DNA from: Massariosphaeria phaeospora
Lineage: Eukaryota > Ascomycota > Dothideomycetes > Pleosporales
Assembly: GCA_011032825.1 (NCBI GenBank)
Contig: JAADJZ010000019.1
Coordinates: forward strand, 733,173 to 797,172
Reading direction: 5' to 3'
DNA length: 64,000 nucleotides
The translations under genes were made by a program, and so were the position numbers. Shown in pieces: positions 44,402 to 55,822 of this stretch (positions are counted from its first letter, which is position 1; each line of letters starts with the position of its first letter). Below the pieces are notes generated by a model. The model was not told the origin of the DNA and searched no databases. It saw nothing but the letters and a program-made list of their open reading frames with translations.

Positions 44402-44535
44402 GTTTGAGATTACAAGACCTCTAGTACTGTTAAAATGTAACTATATAATGTAAAAGCAAAGTAATTAATTAAGTAACAAATAAGCAGCAACTAGAGAAGC
44501 TATATATATACTAGTAAAATTATGTAATCTCAAAC
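44402..44535. mobile_element. 134-bp miniature inverted-repeat element
   Basis: Perfect 13-bp terminal inverted repeats GTTTGAGATTACA / TGTAATCTCAAAC enclose an AT-rich, non-coding core. No convincing target duplication, so the transposon family is open. Confidence 0.65.
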
Positions 44536-45607
44536 ACACGCTGCCGTTAGCAAAGCGAGCATGCTAAAAGCGTTTATAGCTAGCTAGCAGCGCATTATTG
44601 TTGCTACTAGCGCGTTGAGCATAGGCGTTAACGTGCTTAACATCTAGTGCATTATCTACATTAACTAGCTGTTTAGCGTGTTAAATTACGCGTAAAAGAG
44701 TAGCAAAGCTAAGCGAAATAAATTGCTAAGCAAAGCAATTATAATAGTGCAGAACAGCAATTAGCAAGCAGTTAAAAATAGTTAGAATAAAGCAAAGCAA
44801 GCGTTGGTACGATAGTACGTTAGAGAAAGCAGCGCAGCACAATGCAAGCAAGTTGTGTTAAACGAATATTTAAACAAGCAAGAAGCAGAGCAGGCTAGAT
44901 GCAAAGAGAAAAAAGAAAAGTGTAACATTTATTAAAGAAAGAAAGTAGAAAAGAACGATAGCAACTAACCTAGCGATAGCAAAAAGATAGTAAAGAAAAT
45001 TAATAAAGAGAGCGAAAGAAAAAAGACGCAAAGAACGTTTAAGCAGCAGCAGCGAGAACGATAAAGCCTACGCTAAACGTTAATCTAGCAGCAGCAGCAC
45101 AAGTTTGCAAACGTTAAGTAGCTACGTAGGTAGTTAGCGTAGTAAGCAAACTAGTGTGTAATATGCGAAGTAGTAAGCGAAAGCTAAAGCAATTACGATA
45201 TACAGCGATGTTAGCGTGTAAAGAGCACAAAAGTTAAAAAAAAAATTAAAGCAATAGAGAAGTAGATTAAGTTTAAAAATTAGTTTAGCTGTTTTTGGTG
45301 CGAGGTGCTGTAGGAGATATACTATTAATAAAAAAGCAATAGCAGCGGATAGTACTAGCGCAGCAAGAACAGCAATTGCTAGTACAAAAGCGTGTTAGTA
45401 AGTAGCTTAATAAGCATAGCGTTGAAATACAACGAGATTAGATCGCAGTAGTATAAGCAATTAAAAGCTATAAGCGTTAACAACGCAAGGCTAAAACAAA
45501 CTATTATTAAGTATTTAGAAAAGAAGCGTAGACTAGAAATAGTAAAAAGCAACTAGTTAGCTAAAGAGTTTTGTTAGATAACGCGGTTATTAGTAGAGTA
45601 AGTAGAG
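44536..45607 (+). pseudogene. 3' fragment of a second telomere-linked helicase
   Basis: Matches 41,340-42,440 of the longer pseudogene, from just before motif V (IVATSALSIGVNVLN) through motif VI and the Cys-rich C-terminal region. The N-terminal four fifths are absent. It ends only a few bases before a (TTAGAG)n tract, placing the helicase gene end next to a former telomere, as is usual for this family. Confidence 0.82.
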
Positions 45608-45710
45608 AATAGCAGAAGTTAGAGTTAGAGTTAGAAGTTAGAGTTAGAGTTAGAGTTAGAGTTAGAGTTAGAGTTAGAGTTAGAGTTAGAGTTAGAGTTA
45701 GAGTTAGAGT
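45608..45710 (+). repeat. Interstitial (TTAGAG)n tract
   Basis: About 16 units, nearly all TTAGAG rather than TTAGGG, between the helicase fragment and the first full retroelement copy. Confidence 0.93.
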
Positions 45711-46143
45711 TGTATGTAAAGTAAAATAATTCAATTAAATTTAGTCTTTCTGCAAAGAAGAGTTGTTGAAATGTCTTGGTTTGCAAGACACTTTTTGTTT
45801 CTTGTTGTATCTACAAAAAGAAACTTATTAAAAGTAAAAAGAAAGCTGTTTATATACATTGAAATCGAGAGAAAGTTTTTTTAAGTTGTTTACTTGCTGC
45901 GCTGCTAGAAGCTTAAGCTTCTAGCTGCTGCCTAGCCTTTGCAAAAGCTAAGTGCGAGTAAAGAAGCTAAGACAATGCAAAACGTTGTGCTATAAAACAA
46001 GCAGCTCTAAAAGTTTGTTAGTAATTAGTAAGTACTAGAGTTACTTAGAGTTCGAGTTAGAGTTAGCGCCTTGGCGCTAAGCTTTTACTCAAATCTTCTA
46101 TTTCCAGAAACTACAATAGTTAACTTAGATCGAAACAATACTT

Positions 46144-48502
46144 TTATATTACTAACAGACTTTTTCTACAAGCTAGCAGCTTTTTTTTAAAACAAGTTGT
46201 TTTTACGCGTAGTTATTTGCTGCGCAAGTGTTTTTCTAGATTTTCAAGCGTCCGCGCCGTTGCTAGCACTTTTATTCGTTTATTTAAGTACTTTACAAGC
46301 GCAGTAGTTGTTTTGCTGCTTTTTAGAGTTTTTAAATTGCAAAGGCAACGCTACTTCGCGACGCTCTCTTCTAGAGAGAGTATAACACTCAAAGAAGCAT
46401 GCAAAGTAGTAAAACTAGCAAAGGCAGCAACAGGTTTTATAAGTTTTACATTTTAAACTTAACTTAACTTTTGCAACGCACTTTCTCTAGAAGAAGCGCA
46501 TGCAAAGAAAAAAAAAAAAGCGAAAAATGTTATGCGCTAAAGCTGCAACCTAGATAACTAAACAAGCTTAAAGCGAAAAGTAGAATAATCTAGTATCTAG
46601 AAAAAACACATTTACTAACAGCTTTTTAATGTTAGTTTTTTCGATTTCCTTGTAAAGAATGCTTTGATTTACTGCCCAAACGAGATTCTACATAAATCTA
46701 GTCCGTTTTTTGGCAACGATACACTGCGGTAGGTACAGTAGGTTTAAAAGTTTAGCTTAAACTTATTTCAATCGCATGTTGTTTTAGATAGCGAAGGAAG
46801 AAACTTAGTTTTACACAAGGTTATATTTAGAAACAGCAATAATTGCATTACGTGCAACTCTAGTTTCTAGCTCAAAACTAGAAAAGTACAATTGCTATTA
46901 GACTTGTTGTCTTTAAGAGTGTAACACTTGTTTTAGCTAGCTGCGCGCTTAGAGCTTTGACATAAATATTGCTTTTTATGTTAAAAAGTATATTTTTTTG
47001 TAACATATTGCGCGGATTCGGCAGAGCTCGCTTTTAACTAGCTTTTTCTTAACTAAGAAAAAGTAAAAGCTTGCCTATAAGAGGTATTGATAGTAGTTTA
47101 GCACTTTGTTGAAAAGTGCGAAACATACTGCTGCTAACTCGAAGTGCGTGTAGAAGTGTACGTTAAAGAACAAAAGTTTGTAAGCAAAGTACGTTTATAG
47201 AATTTGCAAGTCTAAAACGCGAATAGCTTTAAAAGCCTCGTTAGATAGGTTAAGAACGAGAATATTATTAATATACTAGCAATAAAACTAAGGCGTACGT
47301 TAATAGAAGTATAGCTATTTGTAGTAAGCTATAAAGAAATTTGCAAAAACAAAAGCGCAATGTAACTCTATTAGAACCTCGTTAACTTAGCAAACTAATT
47401 TAAGCTCAATCTAAAATAGCGCTCTGTGCTAAATAAAATTAAAAGCTTTAAAAATCTAGTTTCTAGTTTGCTTATTATACTAGTTGCTATTTTTAAGAAT
47501 AAACTAAAGAGCATGCACAAATTTTTTTTAACAGATGTTTGTATACATGCTTGCAACGTTGCTAGTGTATAGTCGCATAGAAGTTGTATTGCTATAGTTA
47601 AATTCTGCAACTTCTAAAATAGATTTTAGCTACTTTCGCATATTTATAGAAAAGAGCGTTAAACTAGTAGTAGCATAGCGTGTAGTATTCTGCCTAGAAG
47701 TTCTAGCACATAAAAATGCATTAGTACAATAAGCTTAATTTTCTATAAACTTTTGTAGATCTTAGAAATGCTATAGAGAATTGAGATTACTTTATTTGCA
47801 TAAGCTAAACGCTAAAAACGTAATACTCGCTTCGTGTCTAGATGCGAGTAATATAAGCCGTTTTAATGCACACAAAAAAGTTAATGCTTAAAGTATTAAA
47901 CAGTACTTTAATAGAAGTTATTAAACTTTGCTTTTCTTTAGTGCTGAATTTGAATTTGTAGTATGTAGAAAAAAGCTTTTACTTGTGTCTTGTACTACTT
48001 ACGAGTAACAACTAAAACTTAAAGTTTTTGTTAGTAATTAGTGCTAGAAGCTAAGCTCTTGATAGCTAATCGCGCAGATTTTTCAAAGAAACTACGACTT
48101 GAAATAGAGCGTTGTTTTTAGAGTTAGGTTAGAGTATAAGTCACTCGTAAAGCGCACAGCGCAAGGTTTTTCTTTAACTTAAATACTATTTGCAAACTAA
48201 TCGTCGTTAATGCCTGTGTCTTAGCTAGTTAACAGATACAAAATAAATTTGTGCTAGCTAAGCAGTACGTTTGTACCGTTGCTCTAAAAATGCGTTATAA
48301 AACAACACTTTTAACTTAGTTGCTCGAACTAGTCTAGCGCTACTTGTTAATTAAGCAGCTTAAAGAACAAAAACTTTAAATTTACGCTAAGCGTGTACTT
48401 AATGTCTATAGAAAGTTTAACACTATCGAGTTTGTGTACACCTAAGCGCTAGTTTATAAGCGTTTCAAACTAATGCGCAAGCTAAGTGCGCTAGATGTAC
48501 AT
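46144..48502 (-). pseudogene. Retroelement ORF2 (reverse transcriptase), copy 1
   Basis: Same protein as the copy at 51,942-54,302. Start and stop are out of phase by one base, so it has an indel as well as RIP stops. Motif A reads SNVASMYTNI around 47,530-47,560; the catalytic Asp is lost. Confidence 0.75.
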
Positions 48503-48576
48503 TATTTAAAATAAAAAGTTTTAAAGTTAAAAGAACTCTAGAGGCAGCGCGCTGTTTGCATAGAGTAATAGTGCAT

Positions 48577-49489
48577 TTAGCGCTTTTTCTACTGCTTTTA
48601 GAAAAAGTGCCGCGTTTTTTGTTGCTTTTTTAGCAGCGCTTCGACACCTTAGCGGTGTTTTCGTTTAGTTTTTGGTTTTCAAGAAACTAGCTTCTTTTTA
48701 ACTTTTTCTCAATTTCGGTTTAGCCTGCTTATTCTTTCTAGATTGTTGCTAGCGTTTGCTAATTTCTTTAATAAACTCGGCTAAAGCTTTTTTTTGCTAG
48801 GCAAGGCGCTAGTAGCTTCGACCTAAGCTTTTTTCTGCGTTGCTAATTGTTTTTTCTTAGTTTCAATTTGTCGGTAGGCAGCGTTGGCTCTAATTGAAAT
48901 AGTTGTTTTAACTAATAATTCTTTGCACGGTTGGTTTATTAGAAGCGTAAAAGCTTGAAGCTAATGTAGTTGTTATCTGCTGCTAATTTCTAGCCGTTAA
49001 AAAAGCTTTAGTCTGCGCGTCTAATCGCACAATTGTTCAAGAATTTCGATTTTAGCTTTTTTGATTTCAATTATGCGTTCTAGCGCTGCTTTTTTTGATG
49101 CTTTAAGAGCTAAGAAGAAGTCTTTAAAAGCGAGTTGCCTATGTTCGGTAGCTAGTTTCAAACTTAAACAAAGAAAGCTCGAAGGGATTTTAGTTTAGAA
49201 AGATTAAAGTTTGTTTTTGCTAAAGAGTTAGCAATAGACTTCGCAAAAGAGTTTTCTTATTCTTTTAAAACAACAATAGCGTTAGCTATTTTAAAGTGCG
49301 CTTAAACAATTTGTTTAAGTAACGTTTTCGTTTGTTTCTAAACAAAAGCGAGAACAAGCGCTACGAGTTAAGCAGTAGATTTAGCGTTAACAATTCGTTT
49401 AACAAAGCTGCTAATAAGCTTATTAGCAGTTTTTAGATTAAACTTAGCCGTTTAGTGTTGATAGTAGAAGAAGCTTTAACACTAGACAT
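48577..49489 (-). pseudogene. Retroelement ORF1, copy 1
   Basis: Corresponds to ORF1 of the 51.5-55.3-kb copy. The ATG is at 49,489. RIP stops and at least one indel are present. Confidence 0.68.
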
Positions 49490-49593
49490 TTTATCTATTA
49501 GCTTATTCTAAGTTAAACGGCTAGAGTAGAACTAAATCGTAGTGCTTGTAAATAGTAGAGTACTAAAGAAATCAAAGTAAATAGAGTTAGAGT

Positions 49594-49917
49594 TGTATGT
49601 AAAGTAAAATAATTTGATTAAATTTAGTCTTTTTGTAAAGAAGAGTTGTCGAAATGCTTAGTTCGCAAGACACTTTTCGTTTCTTGTTGTATTACAAAAA
49701 GAAACTTATTAAAAGTAAAAAAAAAGCTGTTTATATACATTAAAATTGAGAGGAAGTTTTTTCAAGTTGTTTACTTGCTGCGCTGCTAGAAGCTTAGGCT
49801 TCTAGCTGCTGCCTAGCTTTTGCAAAGCTAAATGCGAGTAGAGAAGCTAAAACAATGCAAAACGTTGTGCTGTAGAACGAGCAGCTCTAAAAGTCTATTA
49901 GTAATTAGTAGGTACTA
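49594..49917 (-). mobile_element. Telomeric retroelement copy 2 (3' end only)
   Basis: About 324 bp of 3' sequence, cut at the internal telomere-like motif (after GTAGGTACTAG) and continued by a telomere-like tract. No coding sequence. Confidence 0.85.
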
Positions 49918-50019
49918 GAGTTACTTAGAGTTCGAGTTAGAGTTAGAGTTAGAGTTAAGTTAGAGTTAAGTTAGAGTTAGAGTTAGAGTTAAAGTTAGAG
50001 TTAGAGTTAGAGTTAGAGT
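49918..50019 (+). repeat. Interstitial telomere-like tract
   Basis: About 16 units of TTAGAG with TTAAG and TTAAAG variants between retroelement copies 2 and 3. Confidence 0.9.
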
Positions 50020-51421
50020 TGTATGTAAAGTAAAATAATTAATTGAATTTAGTTTTTCTGCAAAGAAGAGTTGTCGAAATGTCTTAGTTCGCAAGACACT
50101 TTTCGTTTCTTGTTGTATCTACAAAAAGAAACTTATTAAAAGTAAAAAAAAAGCTGTTTATATACATTAGAATTGAAGGAAGTTTTTTTAAGTTGTTTAC
50201 TTGCTGCGCTGCTAAAGCTTAAGCTTCTAGCTGCTGCTTAGCCTTTGCAAAAGCTAAGTGCAAGTAGAAAAGCTAAGACAATGCAAAACGTTGTGCTGTA
50301 AAACAAGCAGCTCTAAAATTTGTTAGTAATTAGTAGGTACTAGAGTTACTTAGAGTTTGAGTTAGAGTTAGCGCTTTAGCGCTAGGCTTTTACCTAAATC
50401 TTCTGTTTCTAGAAACCGCAATAGTTAACCTAGATAAAACAATACTTTTATATTACTAACAGACTTTTTCTACAAGCTAGCAGCTTTTTTTTGAAACAAG
50501 TTGTTTTTACGCGTAGTTGTTCGCTGCGCAAGTGTTTTCCTAGATTTTCAAGCGTCCGCGCCGTTGCTAGCACTTTTATTTGTCTATTTAAGTACTTTAC
50601 AAGCGCAGTAGTCGTTTTGCTGCTTTTTAAAGTTTTTGAATTGCAAAGGCAACGCTACTTTGCAACGCTTTTCTCTAGAGAGAGTATAACACTCGAAAAA
50701 GCATGCAAAGTAGTAAAACTAGCAAAGGCAGCAACAGGTTTTACAGGTCTTACATTTTAAACCTAACTCAACTTTTGCAACGTACTTTCTCTAGAGAAAG
50801 CGCATGCAGAAAAGGAAAAAGAAACGAAAAAATGCAATGCGCTAAAGCTGCAACTGCTTGTTACTACAGCTTAAAGCAAAAAGTAGAATAATTTAGTATC
50901 TAAAGAAAACACATTTACTAACAGCTTTTTAATGTTAGTTTTTTCGATTTCTTTGTAAAAAATGCTTTGATTTACTGCCTAAACGAGATTTTACATGAAT
51001 CTAGTTCGTTTTTTGGCAACAATACACTGCGGTGAGTACGATAGGTTTAAGAGTTTAGCTCAAACTTATTTCAATCGCATGTCGTTTTAGATAGCGGAGA
51101 AAGAAATCTAGTTCTACACAAGGTTATATTTAGAAACGGCAATAATTGCATTACGTGCGACTTTAGTTTCTAGCTTAAAACTAAAAAAGTACGATTGCTA
51201 TTAAACCTGTTGTTTCTAGAAGTGTAATACTTGTTTTAGCTAGCCGCGCGCTTAAAGCTTCGACATAAATGTTGCTTTTTATGTTAGAAAGTATATTTTC
51301 TTGTAGCATATTGCGCGGATTCGGCAAAGCTCGCTTTTAACTAGCTTTTTCTTAACCGAGAAAAAGTAGAAGCTTGCTTATAAAAGGTATTAATAGTAGT
51401 TTAGCACCTTGTTGAAAAGTG
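50020..51421 (-). mobile_element. Telomeric retroelement copy 3 (5'-truncated, 1.4 kb)
   Basis: Normal 3' end. It stops at about 51,421 inside ORF2 and joins straight to TTAGAG repeats. It keeps the C-terminal third of ORF2 (stop at 50,448-50,450). Confidence 0.85.
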
Positions 51422-51510
51422 TTTAGAGTTAGAGTTAAAGTTAGAGTTTTAGAGTTAGAGTTTAGAGTTAGAGTTAGAGTTAGAGTTAGAGTTAGAGTTA
51501 GAGTTAGAGT
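51422..51510 (+). repeat. Interstitial telomere-like tract
   Basis: About 14 units, mostly TTAGAG, between copies 3 and 4. Confidence 0.9.
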
Positions 51511-51941
51511 TGTATGTAAAGTAAAAATAATTCGATTGAATTTAGTTTTCTGCAAAGAAGAGTCGTCGAAATGCCTTAGTTCGCAAGACACTTTTCGTTT
51601 TTTGTTGTATCTACAAAAAGAAACTTATTAGAAGTAAAAAAAAAGCTGTTTATATACATTAAAATTGAGAGAAAGTTTTTTAAGTTGTTTACTTGCTGCG
51701 CTGCTAGAAGCTTAAGCTTCTAGCTGCTGCCTAGCTTTTGCAAAAGCTAAGTGCAAGTAAAGAGCTAAAATAATGCAAAACGTTGTGCTGTAAAACAAGC
51801 AGCTCTAAAAGTTTGTTAGTAATTAGTAGGTACTAGAGTTACTTAGAGTTTGAGTTAAAGTTAGCGCCTTGGCGCTAGGCCTTTACCTAAATCTTCTATT
51901 TCCAGAAACCGCAATAGTTAACCTAGATCAAAACAATACTT

Positions 51942-54302
51942 TTATATTACTAACAGACTTTTTCTACAAGCTAGCAGCTTTCTTTTGAAACAAGTTGTTT
52001 TTACGCGTAGTTGTTCGCTGCGCGAGTGTTTTCTTAGATTTTCAAGCGTCCGCGCCGTTGCTAGCACTTTTATTTGTCTATTTAAGTACTTTACAAGCGC
52101 AGTAGTTGTTTTGCTGCTTTCTAAAGTTTTTGAATTGCAAAAGCAACGCTACTCTGCGACGCTTTTCTCTAAGAAAAGTATAACACCCGAAAAAGCATGC
52201 AAAGTAGTAAAACTAGCAAAAGCAGCAACAGGTTTTACAGGTTTTACATTTTAAACCTAACTCAACTTTCGCAACGCACTTTCTCTAGGGGAAGCGCATG
52301 CAGAAAAGAAAAAAAAAACGAAAAAATGCTATGCGCTGAAGCTGCAACTGCTTGTTACTACAGCTTAAAGCAAAGAGTAAAATAATTTAGTATCTAAAGA
52401 AAACACATTTACTGACAGCTTTTTAATGTCGGTTTCTTCGATTTCCTTGTAAAGAATGCTTTGATTTACTGCCTAAACGAGATCCTACATGAATCTAGTT
52501 CGTTTTTTGGCAATAATACACTGCGGTAGGTACAGTAGGTTTAAGAGTTTAGCTCAAACCTATTTCAATCGCATGTCGTTCTAGATAGCGGAGGAAAAGA
52601 TCTAGTTTCACACAAGGTTATATTTAAAAACGGCAATAATTGCATTACGTGCAACTCTAGTTTTTAGCTTAAAACTAGAAAAGTACAATCGCTATTGGAC
52701 CTGTTGTTTTTAAAAGTGTAACACTTGTTTTAGCTAGCCGCGCGCTTAGAGCTTTAACATAAATGTCGCTTTTTATGTTAAAAAGTATATTTTCTTGTAG
52801 CATATTGCGCGGATCCGGCAGAGCTCGCTTTTAACTAGCTTTTTTTTAACTAAAAAAAAGTAAAAGCTTGCTTATAAAAGGTATTAATAGTAGTTTAGCA
52901 CTTTGTTAAAAAGTGCGAAATACACTGCTGCTAACTTAAAGTGCGTGTAAAAGTGTACGTTAAGAAACGAAAGTTTGTAAGCAAAGTGCGTTTACAGAAT
53001 TTGCAAGCCTAAAACGCAAATAGCTTTAAAAGCTTCGTTAGATAGGTTAAAGACAAGAATATTATCAATATACTAGCGATAAAACTAAAGCGTACGTTAA
53101 TAGAAGTATAGCTATTTGTAGTAAGCTATAAAGAAATTTGCAAAGATAAAAGCGCAATGTAACTTTATTAGGACCTCGTTAACTTAGCAAACTAATTTAA
53201 GCTCAATCTAAAATAGCGCTTCGTGCTAAATAAAATTAAAAGCTTTGAGAATCTAGTTTCTAGTTTGCTTATTATACTAGTTGCTATTTTTAAGAATAAA
53301 CTAAAGAGCATGCACGAAATTCTTTTAACAGATGTTTGTATACATGCTTGCAACGTCGCTAGTGTGTAGTCGCATAGAAGTTGTGTTGCTATAGTTAAAT
53401 TTTACAACTTTTAAACACAGATTCTAGCTGCTTTCGCATATCTACGAGAAAAAGCGTTGAACTAGTAGTAGCATAGCGTGCAGTATTCTGCCTAGAGGTC
53501 TTAGCACATAGAAATGCATTGGTACAATAAGCTTAATTTTCTATAAACTTTTGTAGATTTTAGAGATGCTATAGAGAATCAAGATTGCTTTATTTGTATA
53601 AGCTAAACGCTAAAAACGTAATACTTGCTTCGTGTTCAAATGCGAGTAATATAAGCCGTCTTAATGCACACAAAAAAGTTAATACTCAAAGTGTTAAACA
53701 GCACTTTAATAAAAGTTATTAAACTTTACTTTTTTTTAGTGCTAAATTTGAATTTGTGGTATGTAGAAAAAAGCTTCTACTTATGTCTCGTACTACTTAC
53801 GAGTAACAACTAAAACCTCAAAGTTTTTGTTAGTAATTAGTGCTAGAAGCTAAGCTCTTAATAGCCAATCGCGCAGATTTTTCAAAGAAACTACGACTCG
53901 AAACAAAGCGTTGTTTTTAGAGTTAAGTTAAAATATAAGTCGCTTGTAAAGCGCACAGCGCAAGGCTTTCCTTCTAACCTAAATGCTGTTTGCAAACTAA
54001 TTATCGTTAATGCCTGTGTTCTAGCTAGTTAACAGATACAAAATAAATCTATGCTAGCTAAGCAGTACGTTTGTACCGTTGCTTTAAAAATGCGTTATAA
54101 AACAACACTTTCAACTTAGTTGCTTAAACTAGTCTAGCGCTACTTGTTAATCAAGCGGCTTAAAAAACAAAAACTTTAGATTTACGCTAAGCGTGTACTT
54201 GATGTCTATAAAAAGTCTAACACTATCGAGTTTGTGTACACCTAAGCGCTAGTTCATAAGCGTTTCAAACTAATGCGCAAGCTAGATGCGCTAGATGTAC
54301 AT
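51942..54302 (-). pseudogene. Retroelement ORF2: reverse transcriptase, Penelope-like
   Basis: The frame from ATG at 54,302 to TAA at 51,944 spans exactly 787 codons with no indel. Internal stops are nearly all TAA/TAG, as RIP produces from Gln and Trp codons. Motifs in order: LVVTRKQYETQV; MHFYVLRPLGRILHAML (fingers); TSDVASMYTNI (motif A, ~53,331-53,362); FANFFIAYY (motif B side); YIDNILVFN (YxDD box with one Asp changed, ~53,055-53,075); KLSFLNVHFY (FLD-type strand); ELCRIRAICY and MLKLQARG (thumb). The LYTNI-like motif A plus FLD and RGY-like segments are what Penelope-like reverse transcriptases show. I see no GIY-YIG endonuclease, but decay limits that statement. It would copy the element RNA onto chromosome ends. 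Confidence 0.78.
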
Positions 54303-54376
54303 TATTTAAAATAAAAAGTTCTAAAGTTAAAAGAACTCTAGAAGCAGCGCGCTATTTGCATGAAGCAATAGTGCAT

Positions 54377-55297
54377 TTAGCGCTTTTTCTACTACTTCTT
54401 AAAAGAAGTGCTGCGTTTTTTGTTGCTTTTTTAGTAGCGCTTCGACACCTTGGCAGTGTTCTTCGTCTAGTTTTTAGTCTTCGAGAAACTAGCTTTTCTT
54501 TGACTTTTTCTCGATTTCGGTTTAGCTTGCTTATTCTTTCTAAATTGTTGCTAGCGTTTGCTAATTTCTTTGATAAACTTAGCCAAAGCTTTCTTGTCGC
54601 TAGGCAAAGCGCTAGTAGCTTTAACCTAAGCTTTTTTCTGCGTTGCTAATTGTTTTTTCTTAGTTTCGATTTGTCGGTAGGCAGCGTTGGCTTCAATTGA
54701 AATAGTTGTTTTAACTAATAATTCTTCGCACGGTTAGTTTATTAGAAGCGTAAAAGCTTTAAGGCTAATGTAGTCGTTATCCGCTGCTAATTTCTAGCCG
54801 TCGAGAAGAGCCTTAGTCTGCGCGTCTAAATCGCACAATTGTTCAAGAATTTCAATCTTAGCTTTTTTAATTTCAATTATGCGTTCTAGCGCTGCTTTCT
54901 TTAATGCCTTAAAAGCTAAGGAGAAGTTTTTAGAAGCAAGTTGCCTATGTTTAGTAGCTAGTCTTAAAACTTAAATAGAAAAAGCTCGAAGAGATTTTAG
55001 TTTAAAAAGATTGAAGTTTGTTTTTGCTAAAGAGTTGGCAATGAACTTCGCAAAGAAGTCTTCTTATTCTTTCAAGACAACAATAGCGTTAGCTATTTTA
55101 AAGTGCGCTTAAACGATTTGTTTAAGTAACGTTTTCGTTTGTTTCTAAACAGAAGCAGGAACAAGCGCTACGAGTTAAGCAGTAGATTTAGCGTTAACAA
55201 TTCGTTTAACAAAGCTGCTAATAAGCTTATTAGCAGTTTTTAGATTAAACTCGGCCGTTTGAGTGTTAATAGTAGAAGAAGCTTTAATACTAGACAT
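54377..55297 (-). pseudogene. Retroelement ORF1: Lys-rich coiled-coil protein
   Basis: From ATG at 55,297 to TAA at 54,379-54,377 the frame stays open for 306 codons without an indel, apart from TAA/TAG codons likely to be former Gln/Trp. Visible segments include MSSIKASSTINTQTAEFNL, NKLISSFVKRIVNAKS, ALERIIEIKKAKIEILEQL (a clear heptad-like helix) and a basic tail KPKSRKSQRKASFSKTKN. This fits a nucleic-acid-binding partner of the reverse transcriptase, as ORF1 proteins of other retroelements. No named domain recognised. The same frame occurs at 48,577-49,489, 58,254-59,157 and 62,520-63,436. Confidence 0.72.
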
Positions 55298-55330
55298 TTT
55301 ATCTATTAGCTTATTCTAAGTTGGACGGCT

Positions 55331-55389
55331 AGGGTTAGAGTTAAAGTTAGAGTTAGAGTTAGAGTTAGAGTTAGAGTTAGAGTTAGAGT
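55331..55389 (+). repeat. Interstitial telomere-like tract
   Basis: About nine units. The first unit after the element end is still TTAGGG-like; the rest are TTAGAG/TTAAAG. Confidence 0.9.
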
Positions 55390-55822
55390 TGTATGTAAAG
55401 TAAAATAATTCAATTAGATTTAGTCTTTCTGCAAAGAAGAGTCGTTGAAATGCTTTAGTTCGCAAAACACTTTTCGTTTCTTGTTGTATCTACAAAAAGA
55501 AACTTATTAGAAATAAAAAAAAAGCTGTTTATATACATTGAAATTAAGGAGAAGTTTTTTCAAGTTGTCTACTTGCTGCGCTGCTGGAAGTTTGAGTTTC
55601 TAGCTGCTGCCTAGCCTTTGCAGGAGCTAAGTGCAAGTAGAGAAGCTAAGACAATGCAAAACGTTGTGCTGTAAAACAAGCAGCTCTAAAAGTTTGTTAG
55701 TAATTGGTAAGTACTAGGGTTACTTAGGGTTCGAGTTAGAGTTAGCGTCTTAGCGCTAGGCCTTTACTCAAATCTTCTATTTCTAGAAACCGCAATAGTT
55801 GACCTAGATCGAAACAATACTT

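Larger units (their letters stand above)
45711..49581 (-). mobile_element. Telomeric retroelement copy 1 (near full length)
   Basis: Starts at its 3' end (left) with TGTATGTAAAGTAAAATAAT directly after telomeric repeats and ends at its 5' end with ..AAAGTAAATA, followed by ~12 bp of telomere-like sequence. About 3.87 kb. Both ORFs are present on the minus strand and heavily RIP-mutated. Confidence 0.88.
51511..55330 (-). mobile_element. Telomeric retroelement copy 4 (best preserved)
   Basis: About 3.82 kb. It has a 430-bp 3' non-coding region (51,511-51,941), ORF2, a 74-bp gap, ORF1, and a short leader. The 5' end is about 60 bp shorter than in copies 1, 5 and 7 and runs directly into telomere repeats (CTAGGGTTAGAG..). 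Both ORFs hold their frame from start to stop, so this copy shows the gene layout most clearly. Confidence 0.9.

Noticed and set aside
50491..50760. A recurring plus-strand frame (MKQVVFTRSC..) also at 34,306, 46,217 and 51,985
   Set aside because: It is the antisense of the ORF2 C terminus. Recurrence reflects the repeat copies; the minus-strand frame explains the conservation better.
51419..51631. Open frame rich in Val-Arg repeats
   Set aside because: It is a translation of the (TTAGAG)n tract and the retroelement 3' non-coding end, not a gene.
54356..54649. A 97-aa plus-strand frame
   Set aside because: Antisense shadow of retroelement ORF1, which is open for 306 codons on the minus strand.
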